From the NCBI GenBank assembly GCA_001913845.2, contig MKGP02000072.1:1-42849 (forward strand): a stretch of DNA of 42,849 nucleotides, given 5' to 3'. Position numbers and translations under genes: made by a program. This DNA is from Limnothrix sp. CACIAM 69d. Lineage in GTDB: Bacteria; Cyanobacteriota; Cyanobacteriia; CACIAM-69d. Shown piece by piece: positions 1 through 8,009 of the stretch. The notes beneath the pieces are model-generated. The model was not told the origin of the DNA, searched no databases, and saw nothing but the letters and a program-made list of their open reading frames with translations. Within the stretch, counting starts at the first letter, position 1; each line of letters starts with the position of its first letter.

Positions 1-164
1 TTTCGCTTCCCCCTCAGCGCTTTATTAAATTAACAACCTTTTTCTTGATTGTCAACTCCTTTTCAAGAAAAATTTTTTTCCTCTCTTTCCCTAAAGCCCC
101 AATCCCCCTCCCCGTAACGCTTTGAGCGGATAAATTTTTTTCGATTTTTTGATTGGGATACGAG

Positions 165-204
165 GCGCGCCCCGGAATCGGTACGATCGGGGCGCGCTGT
201 TTTA
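165..204 (+). terminator. GC-rich stem-loop followed by T-rich stretch, upstream of glyQ
   Basis: A perfect 10-bp stem GCGCGCCCCG (165-174) pairs with CGGGGCGCGC (188-197) across a 13-base loop and is followed by TGTTTTA. This is the form of a Rho-independent terminator reading rightwards, probably for a gene left of the window. It ends only about 30 bases before the glyQ start, so it could instead act as a leader structure for glyQ. The preceding 1-160 is AT-rich and holds no recognisable gene. Confidence 0.5.
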
Positions 205-236
205 TGGATGACTGAGTGGATAAGGAGGATTCGGCA

Positions 237-1130
237 GTGTTTTTTCAGGATGCGATCGCGACGTTGCATGAGTTCTGGGCTGGTCAGGGGTGCTTGATTG
301 GTCAGCCCTACGATACGGAGAAGGGGGCGGGCACGAAAAATCCCCATACGTTTTTACGGGCGCTGGGGCCGGAACCTTGGTCGGTTGCCTATGTGGAGCC
401 TTGCCGGCGGCCAACGGATGGGCGGTATGGGGAGAATCCAAATCGCTACCAGCACTACTACCAGTACCAAGTGCTGATTAAGCCGTCGCCGGACAATATC
501 CAAGAGATCTATCTAGATTCGCTGCGGGCGTTGGGAATCCGCCCGGAGGATCACGATGTGCGGTTTGTGGAGGATAACTGGGAGGATGCGTCGGTTGGCG
601 CTTGGGGTGTGGGCTGGGAGGTTTGGCTGGATGGAATGGAGGTGACGCAGTTTACGTATTTCCAGCAGTGCGGTGGCTTGGATTGCGATCCGGTGTCGAT
701 CGAGATTACCTATGGATTGGAGCGGTTGGTGATGTATCTCCAAGGGGTGAGTGCGATCGCGGATATTCGTTGGAATGATCGGCTGCTCTATGGCGATGTT
801 CATATGCAGGGAGAAATTGAGCAGTGTCACTACAACTTTGAAGCGTCGGATCCAGAGATGCTGTTTGCGCTGTTTGGGTTGTATGAGAAGGAAGCGCTGC
901 AACTAATTGAGCGGCGTTTAGCGATTCCGGCGTTGGATTTTGTGCTGAAGTGTTCGCACACGTTCAATATGTTGGATGCGCGGGGTGTGATTGCGGTGAT
1001 GGAGCGCACGCGCTATATCGGCCGAATTCGCGGGATGGCGCGGCAGGTGGCGAAGCTTTATGTGGAGCGGCGAGAGGAGATGGGTTTTCCGCTGTGCCGA
1101 TCGACCGCTGGTGTGCTGACGGGGGTTTAG
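237..1130 (+). CDS. glyQ: Glycyl-tRNA synthetase alpha subunit
   Basis: This is the catalytic alpha chain of the heterotetrameric bacterial glycyl-tRNA synthetase, which charges tRNA-Gly in the cytoplasm; the beta chain (glyS) is not in this window. The protein begins [18 protein letters not shown] and carries the family blocks [43 protein letters not shown] and FTYFQQCGG. These cover nearly the whole chain, and 297 residues is normal for GlyQ. An in-frame GTG at 216 gives a longer reading. The GTG at 237 is preferred because AGGAGG (223-228) lies 8 bases upstream and the N-terminus then matches the family. The separation from glyS is usual in cyanobacteria. The function is near certain; only the start is open. 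Confidence 0.96.
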   Translation: MFFQDAIATLHEFWAGQGCLIGQPYDTEKGAGTKNPHTFLRALGPEPWSVAYVEPCRRPTDGRYGENPNRYQHYYQYQVLIKPSPDNIQEIYLDSLRALGIRPEDHDVRFVEDNWEDASVGAWGVGWEVWLDGMEVTQFTYFQQCGGLDCDPVSIEITYGLERLVMYLQGVSAIADIRWNDRLLYGDVHMQGEIEQCHYNFEASDPEMLFALFGLYEKEALQLIERRLAIPALDFVLKCSHTFNMLDARGVIAVMERTRYIGRIRGMARQVAKLYVERREEMGFPLCRSTAGVLTGV

Positions 1131-1240
1131 AGAACCAGGGTTGGGCAAAGGGGGCGATCGCGAAAGTCTCTATACTCGAAAGGACTGATGGGCCTGGCTA
1201 TTAGGTCTCGATGAGCCGCTTTTGAGAGAGGACGAGGAGA

Positions 1241-1741
1241 ATGGATTTGCTTTCGACGGTTGCAGACCGGCTGACGGAGATTCTGGAGCCGATCGCGGCT
1301 CAGTTTCGGGGACTGAATTTGCCGGAACCGGTCACCCATTGGGGCCACCCGCTGATGATGGGGATTGTGATGTTTGCGATGGGAACTGCTGCGGTCGTGA
1401 TGGGCTGGAAGGGCCGCCTGGCAGAGCCGAGTGATGCAAAGGTCACCATGCTGACGAGCCATAAGCGCTTGGCTCTCTGGATGACGACGTTTATGGCGAT
1501 GGGTTACTCGGGCGGTTTGTTGTCGCTGATCATGCAACAGAAGCCAATTCTGGAAAGCCCTCACTTCTGGACGGGGACGCTGGTGCTGGGGTTGTTGGGT
1601 GCTAATGGTGCAATTTCCATGTCGAAGTTTGGGGGCGGTCAACCGGCATTGCGGACAACCCATGCTTATTTGGGGTCGTTGGCGTTTGGAGTCATGGTGC
1701 TCCATGCAATTTTCGGATTGCGGTTGGGCCTGTCGCTGTAA
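1241..1741 (+). CDS. DUF4079 family membrane protein
   Basis: A 166-residue protein of the cyanobacterial and plastid family DUF4079, whose biochemical role is not established. About four hydrophobic segments are visible (roughly residues 38-58, 78-98, 108-124 and 140-160). Between them lie conserved-looking patches HWGHPLMMG, TSHKRLALWM and LRTTHAYLG, whose histidines could bind haem or metal (inference). It starts 110 bases after glyQ on the same strand with a purine-rich leader (GAGAGAGGA). A strong terminator follows at 1838-1878, so it could be cotranscribed with glyQ or stand alone. The family call rests on overall pattern recognition. Confidence 0.75.
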   Translation: MDLLSTVADRLTEILEPIAAQFRGLNLPEPVTHWGHPLMMGIVMFAMGTAAVVMGWKGRLAEPSDAKVTMLTSHKRLALWMTTFMAMGYSGGLLSLIMQQKPILESPHFWTGTLVLGLLGANGAISMSKFGGGQPALRTTHAYLGSLAFGVMVLHAIFGLRLGLSL

Positions 1742-1837
1742 GCCATGGGCGATCGGGAGTGCATTCCATGGCTAGTCTGAGCGCGGGCGCAGGGTGCTGG
1801 CGCATTACAGGCTGGCACTTGGCCGAGTAATGAATTG

Positions 1838-1878
1838 GGGCGATCGGGTGGCAGGATGTCTACTCGATCGCCCTTTTT
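1838..1878 (+). terminator. Rho-independent terminator after the DUF4079 gene
   Basis: GGGCGATCGGGT (1838-1849) pairs with ACTCGATCGCCC (1862-1873) at 11 of 12 positions around a 12-base loop, and TTTTT follows directly. The stem arms contain HIP1-like GCGATCG sequence. It ends transcription from glyQ/DUF4079 before comEC. Confidence 0.8.
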
Positions 1879-1927
1879 AATCGTTTTTCTCTAAACGAGG
1901 ATTTCACAACGAGGAGTTGAAGCAACA

Positions 1928-4285
1928 ATGACGGGGCCGGCAATTTTGGGGTTGGCATTTGTGGCGGGATTGCTGGCCTGGGGACTGCCGGGTGGCGGGT
2001 TGTGGCTGCTGGGCTTGGGGCTGGTGATGGCGGGGGTCAGATCAAGTGCGATCGCCCGACGGTTGCCCTGGCTTGACCCGAGCTTGAAGCCCTTATTTTG
2101 GGTGGTGGCGGGTTGTGTGGGATTGATGGCCACGCTGTATTTGCAATGGCGGCTGCCACAGCCGGGCACGGATGACATTAGCCGCGCGATCGCCCGTTTG
2201 GAACAGACTGGCCAGGCGATCGAGCTGGCCACCGTTCGGGGTCAAGTGGACTCGGCTTATCAAATCACCCAATCCGGCAAAGCCAGATTTTGGCTGCAAT
2301 CCACGCAATTACTGCAAATTCCAACGGCCACCGGCCCCGCCATCAACCCACCCCCTCAAAATTTGGCCCAGAGTGTCACGGGCCGAGTCTATGCAACGGT
2401 TCCTCTGCTCCAAGCAACGGGGCTGAAGCCGGGTCAGATGGTGGAAGTGACGGGACAGTTATATCGACCGCAACGGCCCACCAACCCCGGCGGGTTTGAC
2501 TTTGCTTGGTATTTGCAGCGGGAAGGTAGTTTTGCAGGGATATTTGGGCAAACGGTTCAGACCATTGATGGGGCCGTGCAACCGGATTCTTGGTGGAGCC
2601 TCAGTGCCTTCAATCCCCAGATGGTGCGTAAGCGCCTGGTGCAATCCCTAGTCAAGGTAATGGGATTTCCGGAAGGCGCGTTTCTGGGAGCCTTGATTTT
2701 GGGTCGGCTGGCAGTGGACTTGCCCGCAGATCTACAGACCACTTTTGTGCGAGCTGGTCTGTCCCATGTGTTGGCTGCATCTGGTTTTCAGATTGTGGTG
2801 ATTTTGGGGGTCTTTTTAGGGTTGATTCGGGTGCGCCCTTTGCCCTTAGGGGTAGCGATCGGGGGTGGAATTTTGCTCGGGGGTTATGTTTGGCTGGCGG
2901 GGGCCAGCCCCTCCGTGCTGCGGGCAGGGTTGATGGGTGCGGCGGTTTTGTGGGGGATGGCTCAGCAACGCCAGGTCAATTCCTTAGGCGCATTGCTGGC
3001 GGTGGTGGTGGTGATGTTGTGCTGGAACCCGCTCTGGATTTGGGACTTGGGGTTTCAGTTTAGTGTGCTGGCCACTTTGGGGCTGGTGGTGTCGGCAACG
3101 GCGATCGCCCAGCGGTTAAGCTGGCTGCCGGAGTTTGCGTCGGAACCGATCGCCTCAGCCCTGGCGGCGACAATTTGGACAATTCCAGTGCAGCTATGGG
3201 CTTTTTATCAAATTTCTGTCTACGGGCCGATCGCCTCAGCCTTGACCAGTCTTTGGGTATCGGTGTTAACGGTGACGGGGTTAATCGCAGCGGTGGCGAT
3301 TGGCCTGTTGCCGCCCCTAGGAAACTGGTTGGCCAGCGGCTTGGTTTATCCCGTGCGGGGATTGTTGACCTTTGGAGAATGGATCGCCAGTTGGCCGGGC
3401 AGCGCGATCGCCGTGGGAGCGATCTCGATCGGGCAGTTGTTGGTTTTATATCTCCTGCTGGTGGCCGTTTGGCAACTGCCCTGGTTCCAGCGGGCTAATC
3501 GTTGGGGCCTAGTGGCGATCGGGGCTTTAGTGGTGGCGATCGGGCCCGGCTGGTTGGCTCGCAGCGGGGAACTCACGGCCACCGTTCTGGATGCGGGCAG
3601 CCAACCAATGTTAGCCGTGCGGGATGGAGGACGCTTGTTGCTGGCGGGGGCCGGAGACTTGCCCATGGCCCAGTTTACGGTGTTGCCCTTTTTGCGCCAA
3701 CAGGGCATTAATCGCATTGAAGTTGGGGTGGTGATGAGCGATCGCCCCGATCGACGGCGAGGGTGGCTGCGAATTTTGGAGCAACAACCGATCGCAAACC
3801 TATACGATCAACCGCTGCAAACGGCCGCTTCTAATGTTGATCGAGCCATGGTCAGTGCGGCTCGGGTGCGCAACGGTCGCTACAGCAACCTGACAGCCGG
3901 TCAAACCTTGCGTATGGGCCGCGCCAACCTCACGATCATTGACCCGATCGCCCCCGCCTTAACCTTGGAGTTGGGGAAAGAGCGCTGGTTTCTCCTGGGC
4001 AATTGTTCCGTCGCTCAACAAAAATTGCTCGCCCAAACAGGACAGTTGCGATCGGTCACGGGTCTTTGGTGGCCAGGTCAAGACCTCGCCCCGGAACTGG
4101 TGGCCGCTTTGCAACCCCGCTGGGCGATCGCTTCCACCCGTGAGCTGGCACCCACCGTTACACCCCTCTTGCAATCGCAACGGGCGCAACTCTACCAAAC
4201 CGGCGAAGACGGAGCGATCACCTGGACGGCCGATCAAGGCTGGCGGGCCGCCCTAGACAGCATTCCCAGCGACCAACCGCTTTAG
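1928..4285 (+). CDS. comEC: ComEC/Rec2-family DNA-uptake channel
   Basis: A 785-residue polytopic membrane protein of the ComEC/Rec2 family, which carries transforming single-stranded DNA across the inner membrane. Residues 1-75 are hydrophobic. An OB-like soluble part with GRVYATVP and LKPGQMVEVTGQL follows to about residue 210. The competence signature AGLSHVLAASGFQIVVI lies near residues 276-292, followed by about eight membrane segments to residue 540. The C-terminal 240 residues correspond to the metallo-beta-lactamase-like domain. The metal-binding HxHxDH motif is absent, however: the matching stretch reads VVMSDRPDRRRGW. Nuclease activity in this domain is therefore unlikely. GGAG stands about 12 bases before the ATG. 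The gene appears intact and implies natural competence if the other com/pil genes exist elsewhere. Confidence 0.88.
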   Translation: MTGPAILGLAFVAGLLAWGLPGGGLWLLGLGLVMAGVRSSAIARRLPWLDPSLKPLFWVVAGCVGLMATLYLQWRLPQPGTDDISRAIARLEQTGQAIELATVRGQVDSAYQITQSGKARFWLQSTQLLQIPTATGPAINPPPQNLAQSVTGRVYATVPLLQATGLKPGQMVEVTGQLYRPQRPTNPGGFDFAWYLQREGSFAGIFGQTVQTIDGAVQPDSWWSLSAFNPQMVRKRLVQSLVKVMGFPEGAFLGALILGRLAVDLPADLQTTFVRAGLSHVLAASGFQIVVILGVFLGLIRVRPLPLGVAIGGGILLGGYVWLAGASPSVLRAGLMGAAVLWGMAQQRQVNSLGALLAVVVVMLCWNPLWIWDLGFQFSVLATLGLVVSATAIAQRLSWLPEFASEPIASALAATIWTIPVQLWAFYQISVYGPIASALTSLWVSVLTVTGLIAAVAIGLLPPLGNWLASGLVYPVRGLLTFGEWIASWPGSAIAVGAISIGQLLVLYLLLVAVWQLPWFQRANRWGLVAIGALVVAIGPGWLARSGELTATVLDAGSQPMLAVRDGGRLLLAGAGDLPMAQFTVLPFLRQQGINRIEVGVVMSDRPDRRRGWLRILEQQPIANLYDQPLQTAASNVDRAMVSAARVRNGRYSNLTAGQTLRMGRANLTIIDPIAPALTLELGKERWFLLGNCSVAQQKLLAQTGQLRSVTGLWWPGQDLAPELVAALQPRWAIASTRELAPTVTPLLQSQRAQLYQTGEDGAITWTADQGWRAALDSIPSDQPL

Positions 4286-4393
4286 GCTTCAGCGATCGAG
4301 GCCTCAACACGCGCCAACGCTCCAAGTTTGCACCCTTAAGGATTTAAGAAAAGGCTTTAACGAAGCCGCGCCAATGAAGCTGTAACGAAGCTA

Positions 4394-4415
4394 CGCAGTG
4401 GGTTCTGCGATTTTT
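4394..4415 (+). terminator. Weak hairpin with T-tract after comEC
   Basis: CGCAG (4394-4398) and CTGCG (4405-4409) form a short stem around TGGGTT, and ATTTTT follows. It lies in the 130-base gap between the converging comEC and LRAT-domain genes. The stem is only five pairs, so this is tentative. Confidence 0.35.
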
Positions 4416-5101
4416 CATGGGATCTTTTTAGCGTTCCGTAGCAACGTCTCGGTCATCTCCGCCAACCGATCGAGATCTGTCTTGAGGGTTTGGGCCCGCT
4501 CTTTGGCCGCCAACTTCCGGGCGATCGCCCGCCGCGCCACCGGCTCCCTCCCTTGTTGCATGGCCAACAACGCCACCTCATGCCAATCCCGCAGCTCATC
4601 CACAGCCCGGTTGTATTGCGGTTGCAGATTATTCCAAACCGGCTTGATATCCGCCAAGGCGCGATCGAGAATTGCCTGCACCTGGGCCTGCTCATCTCCC
4701 GACTCCGTAGGCTGATGCAGCACCTGATCCACCCAATCAGGATCAGCTTTTTCCAGGAAAGGTAAAAAGTCTTGTACTTGATGACTCACCGCCCGGCCCG
4801 TTTTGCACCAGGTGGCAAAATGCTCGCAATTATTCAGCAGCAGGCTATATTTTGTTTCCCCTAACCGACTGGCTGCGCGCTGGATCGTCGCATCGGGCAA
4901 ATAGCAAGTGGCATAACGCTTTACGGTGACCGGTTGCGTGCTGGCAAATTCCAGCAGTGATGTGCGCGTTACCTTGGGCACTTCACCGCGCTTGGAATAA
5001 TGGATCACGGTTCCATCGCCACAATCAATCCCGTGATGCTCATAGGCACTTTGCAACCCGGCCAGGGATCGCATCACATAAATTTGGTCGCCCCGCGCCA
5101 T
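4415..5101 (-). CDS. LRAT-domain (NlpC/P60-superfamily) protein with helical tail
   Basis: A 228-residue protein with the lecithin:retinol acyltransferase fold. The N-terminal 100 residues show the family layout: GDQIYVMR at the start, YEHHGID with catalytic-type His23, VIHYS with His34, and NNCEHFATWC with the probable nucleophile Cys92. Such domains transfer acyl groups from phospholipids or hydrolyse them; the substrate cannot be told here. Residues 130-228 are charged and helical, rich in Ala, Glu, Arg and Leu, and may be a coiled coil. There is no signal peptide, so a cytoplasmic or membrane-peripheral site is likely. GAGG lies upstream of the ATG. It converges with comEC and has no evident operon partner. 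Confidence 0.8.
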   Translation of the reverse strand: MARGDQIYVMRSLAGLQSAYEHHGIDCGDGTVIHYSKRGEVPKVTRTSLLEFASTQPVTVKRYATCYLPDATIQRAASRLGETKYSLLLNNCEHFATWCKTGRAVSHQVQDFLPFLEKADPDWVDQVLHQPTESGDEQAQVQAILDRALADIKPVWNNLQPQYNRAVDELRDWHEVALLAMQQGREPVARRAIARKLAAKERAQTLKTDLDRLAEMTETLLRNAKKIP

Positions 5102-5242
5102 GGGTCAAAATCCTCGCACCAAACCTCAAAACCAACCAACTACGAGTTAAACGGATCGCCACCGCTACAGCGATCAGGAGTGATCACCAACAGCGATCAA
5201 CGTAGCGATCGAGAACAGTTACCATCACCCCTTGGCCCCTTA

Positions 5243-5375
5243 GGGCCTGTCGTCGTTGAGCACAAAACCCTAGATCTGCCGTTAGCGGATTGTGGGAGAC
5301 AAGGGGCTGGGGACAAGGGGCTTAAGCCCCTTGTTACGACAATGAGGGGATGGAAGATCAAATGACGATACCCCC
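5243..5375. mobile_element. MITE-like element with TA target duplication
   Basis: A 133-base non-coding element. The left end GGGCCTGTCGTCGTT matches the inverted right end (GGGGGTATCGTCATT on the other strand) at 11 of 15 positions, and each end is flanked by TA (5241-5242 and 5376-5377). The interior carries the palindrome CAAGGGGCTTAAGCCCCTTG (5314-5333) followed by TTACGAC. Flanking TA duplications suit mobilisation by an IS630/Tc1-type transposase acting in trans. That assignment is inference, since no transposase is encoded here. Confidence 0.55.
5314..5333. repeat. Palindrome CAAGGGGCTTAAGCCCCTTG, copy 1
   Basis: A perfect 20-base palindrome, extending to 22 with A and T at the ends, inside the element at 5243-5375. 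The same sequence recurs at 14167-14186, 14272-14291 and 30250-30269. Confidence 0.9.
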
Positions 5376-5736
5376 TAAGCCAAGAGGGGATCCGATCGAA
5401 ATCGTATCCCCTCCAAGCTAGCGTTCTTTATGGACTTTCGGAATAACTTTCGGGTGCCGGGCCCGGTGTTCTTAGGAGGCAAACCATTCAACATGACATT
5501 GTGGGGTGGTGTTCGGAAGCGTTTGAACCAGAGGGCCATGGACAAGTTGGCGCACAGAGTCAGCAGCCAAGCTCAGCAATTCAATTCTCGGAACGGGGAC
5601 AACCCTTTGGCTTTGGGTGGGAGAGCGTTACCCCAACACCCCCAGTTCGGTTCGCAACGGGAACAGAGCAGGAGACGGAGGCAGCTCGCACCGGGTCGAT
5701 CGGGTTGCAGCGGATGGGAACCGCTAGGGCGCTGGC

Positions 5737-5934
5737 TTAGGGTGCTTGAAAACGCTCGCCGAGACCCCATTCATGCTTCAGAAACTCCTTGTACATGGTT
5801 TCTTTGACGATCATTTGGCGATACAGCTCAACCAAGAATTGCTGGGCCTGCTCAAGGCTCATGTGGGCTACCTGACTTTCGAAGGAGCGGATGTTGAACT
5901 GCTGTTCGAGGCTCAATTCAAATGAATGATCCAT
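5737..5934 (-). CDS. nblA: NblA family phycobilisome degradation protein
   Basis: A 65-residue NblA, the small helical adaptor that binds phycobiliproteins and brings Clp protease to phycobilisomes during nitrogen starvation. The core reads ELSLEQQFNIRSFESQVAHMSLEQAQQFLVELYRQM, followed by KETMYKEFLKHEWGL, which is the family signature end to end. The frame is open to 6057, but the ATG at 5934 is chosen because GAGGTG stands 7 bases upstream and the length then fits NblA (about 55-65). An NtcA-like site with a matching -10 box lies at 6099-6140, suggesting control by nitrogen supply. The gene is single here; some cyanobacteria carry two copies. Confidence 0.95.
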   Translation of the reverse strand: MDHSFELSLEQQFNIRSFESQVAHMSLEQAQQFLVELYRQMIVKETMYKEFLKHEWGLGERFQAP

Positions 5935-6098
5935 GGTAGTCACCTCACTGGGTGTAGCGGTTGCGAAGTCCCGCGCGATCGCCGAGTTGTTGTGCCGTCG
6001 TAGGGATTCGGCTCGATCGCACCGCAGATGGTCGTTGGTTTCAGCCTTGATCCCCACGGGTGGGGCAACGTCAAGGTTGAATGACCTATCTGCTTTTT

Positions 6099-6140
6099 AG
6101 ATTATGACATCTTGTAACGAGTGTTTGACAAAATGCATAC
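6099..6140 (-). promoter_or_regulatory. Putative NtcA-type promoter of nblA
   Basis: On the minus strand GTATGCATTTTGTC (6140-6127) resembles the NtcA consensus GTA-N8-TAC, with a good first half and a poor second half. CATAAT (6106-6101) or TAATCT (6104-6099) follows 20-22 bases downstream, the spacing expected for an NtcA-activated -10 box. This would leave a leader of about 160 bases before the nblA ATG. NtcA control of nblA is established in other cyanobacteria; for this site it is inference. Confidence 0.4.
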
Positions 6141-6549
6141 AGTTTCATCCAAGGACTGATTGCATTTCCTCATGGTTCCCATCACGGCGGCTGGCCATCC
6201 GGATGGCTAGGCACGTTGTCCCGATCGCCCTAGCGGGGAGCCAAAACCTGTGACCACATAGTGTTGGAGCGATTGGTTCCATTTTTCCCGGTTGAAATCA
6301 TCGATCGCGCAGGTCTGAAAACGGCTTCGGGAGACGAGGGCAAAGCAGCAGGGTGCTGCATCCGCAACCCAAGGCCACAACCCGATCACAGGGGGCGATC
6401 GGGGAAGTGCTAATGGTGTAGCGAATTTTTCCGAGGCAAAATGCTTGTGGCCAACAAAGAGCACAGAGCCAGAAACCGATGGGTTGAGCCAACCCATCCA
6501 CCCAACAGCTTGGCTCCCGAGTCACCCCCCGGGAGCGATCGGGTCAAAA

Positions 6550-6588
6550 AGCAACCCCTGCCTGGCATTGACTATCACCAGACAGGGG
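6550..6588 (-). terminator. Hairpin with T-tract downstream of crtR
   Basis: CCCCTGCCTGG (6555-6565) and CCAGACAGGGG (6578-6588) pair at 10 of 11 positions. Read leftwards the stem is followed by TTGCTTTTT. It lies about 200 bases beyond the crtR stop, so it may end the crtR message with a long trailer. Confidence 0.5.
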
Positions 6589-6594
6589 ATTGAT

Positions 6595-6632
6595 ACGGAA
6601 CGAAGATTGAGCAACGGAACGAAGATTGAGCA
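6595..6632. repeat. 19-bp perfect tandem duplication
   Basis: ACGGAACGAAGATTGAGCA occurs twice in direct succession (6595-6613 and 6614-6632) with no mismatch. Confidence 0.9.
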
Positions 6633-6789
6633 ATCGATCGGGAAGTGGTCAGGAATTAATCAGAAATTTATCGGGATCAAATCAGCAAATTCGTCATCAA
6701 TCAGCGATCAATACCCGGGTTTCCTGACAAATCATGCTGATTTGGGACTGGCTCTTGTTTCCCGATCGCCCCACCTCAGCCGCAATGAC

Positions 6790-7692
6790 TCAATGGCGAT
6801 GGAAACGAATGCCCAAGAACACGTCGTACATGAAACTCCAGAAATTTTTTTGGTCTCCCAGAATGCCCAGCGTTTGCGGCGATCCTTTCTGATCTAACAA
6901 CGGCTTCACCCGTTCATAAACCGTTTTGTAGTGATACCAGGGGATTGAGGGCCAAAGGTGGTGAATCAGGTGATAATTTTGTCCCAAAATCAACCAATTC
7001 AGCAGAGCACTCGGATAGACCCGTGCATTCTTCCAGCGATTGCGCTCCTCAAACGGCCGATGGGGTAAATAGTCAAAAAACAATCCCAGGGCCAACCCCA
7101 CCACCAACGCGGGCGAGAACCAGAAATTCATCACATAGCCAATGAAGTCCCAATGGATGCCGGCCCACACAATGCCCACCAGCACCATCCGACTCAGAAA
7201 CCATTCCAGCAACTCATACTTGCGCCAGAGCTTGCGTTGGAAGAAGAAAATTTCGTGATAGAAAAACCGGGGTGCAATCAACCACAGGGGCCCGCAGGTG
7301 GAAACGAAGTGATCGGGGTCGTTTTTGGGGTCGTTGACGTTGGCGTGATGTTGCAGGTGAACCCGCGTGAACACAGGAAACGCAAACCCCAACATCAGGG
7401 CGCTGCTGTGGCCCAAGATGGCATTGACGATCGGGTATTTGTGGGCGGCGTTGTGGGATGCGTCATGAATGACGGTTCCCGACAGGTGCATCGCCAGCAC
7501 ATTGGCACAAAAACAAATCCAGTCCGGCCAGTGCCAGAGCCAATAGCCACAGACGGAGAGCACCACAATCGCGGTGGCGGCCACCATCATTAGCAGCGTG
7601 GGGTTAAACAGTTCCTGGGGTGGGTCGAGATATTCTCGCGGAACGTGCTGCACTGCGGTCGTGGGCTGCTCGGGGGCCACCGCGATCGTCAT
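6790..7692 (-). CDS. crtR: Beta-carotene hydroxylase CrtR
   Basis: A 300-residue membrane di-iron enzyme of the fatty-acid desaturase superfamily that hydroxylates beta-ionone rings, making zeaxanthin from beta-carotene and contributing to myxoxanthophyll. Three histidine boxes are present: HDASH (76-80), HLQHH (112-116) and HLIHHLWP (241-248). Membrane segments lie at roughly 33-70, 92-108, 165-185 and 190-208. The LDPPQELFNPTL N-terminus and LFFDYLPHRPFEERNRW stretch are typical of cyanobacterial CrtR rather than of the CrtW ketolases, which have a different box arrangement. AGGAG (7698-7702) stands 5 bases before the ATG. It is monocistronic, with long gaps on both sides. Confidence 0.9.
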   Translation of the reverse strand: MTIAVAPEQPTTAVQHVPREYLDPPQELFNPTLLMMVAATAIVVLSVCGYWLWHWPDWICFCANVLAMHLSGTVIHDASHNAAHKYPIVNAILGHSSALMLGFAFPVFTRVHLQHHANVNDPKNDPDHFVSTCGPLWLIAPRFFYHEIFFFQRKLWRKYELLEWFLSRMVLVGIVWAGIHWDFIGYVMNFWFSPALVVGLALGLFFDYLPHRPFEERNRWKNARVYPSALLNWLILGQNYHLIHHLWPSIPWYHYKTVYERVKPLLDQKGSPQTLGILGDQKNFWSFMYDVFLGIRFHRH

Positions 7693-8009
7693 GGTCGCTC
7701 CTTGGCTGAGAAACGTTATGGTTTGTTAAAAATACTTCTAAGAATGATACGGCAACAACCCGCAATCCTTTTTAACCAATTGTTGTATTTGTCTAAAGTC
7801 TTGTCTTTCAAACCTGCAAAGTCCGGCAAGTTCTGGCCAACCGGTGCAGGGCGATGCTGATTGATCCGATTGCTCATCATGGGCCAAATCCATGAGGGCG
7901 CAGAGGGCGCACAACCGCACGCCCCGGATCAATTAACACTGAAGGCCTTGACTGAGAAGGGCAGAAAAGAACCCGAGTCGCGATCGATAAGCCGTGATCT
8001 GACATTTCC
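7693..8009. other. Gap between crtR and the D-LDH gene
   Basis: This is the crtR promoter region on the minus strand, AT-rich at 7715-7800. I see no protein gene and no confident -35/-10 pair. Confidence 0.5.

Larger units (their letters stand above)
5102..5736. other. Gene-free stretch between the LRAT gene and nblA
   Basis: No convincing gene was found. The stretch holds AGCGATCA-like short repeats (5160-5210), a transposon-like element at 5243-5375, and a 5430-5736 segment open in two rightward frames. One of these frames has AGGAGG (5474-5479) 13 bases before an ATG at 5493. That product resembles no family I know and overlaps the nblA 3' end. Confidence 0.6.
5935..6789. other. Gene-free stretch between nblA and crtR
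   Basis: Of these 855 bases, the first 210 are the nblA leader and promoter region. The remainder holds no recognisable gene. It has a terminator-like hairpin at 6555-6588 and a 19-base tandem duplication at 6595-6632. Leftward frames near 6207-6525 are open but resemble no protein family. Confidence 0.6.

Noticed and set aside
165-236. A glycine riboswitch or T-box before glyQ
   Set aside because: The leader is too short, and only a simple hairpin with a T-rich end is present; no T-box or tandem aptamer sequence is visible.
5493-5807. A rightward frame with AGGAGG upstream between the LRAT gene and nblA
   Set aside because: The product is Arg/Gln rich without family likeness, the spacing to the ATG is long, and the frame runs through the 3' end of nblA.
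6207-6525. Leftward frames in the nblA-crtR gap
   Set aside because: They have no start context and no protein resemblance; base composition is the likely cause.
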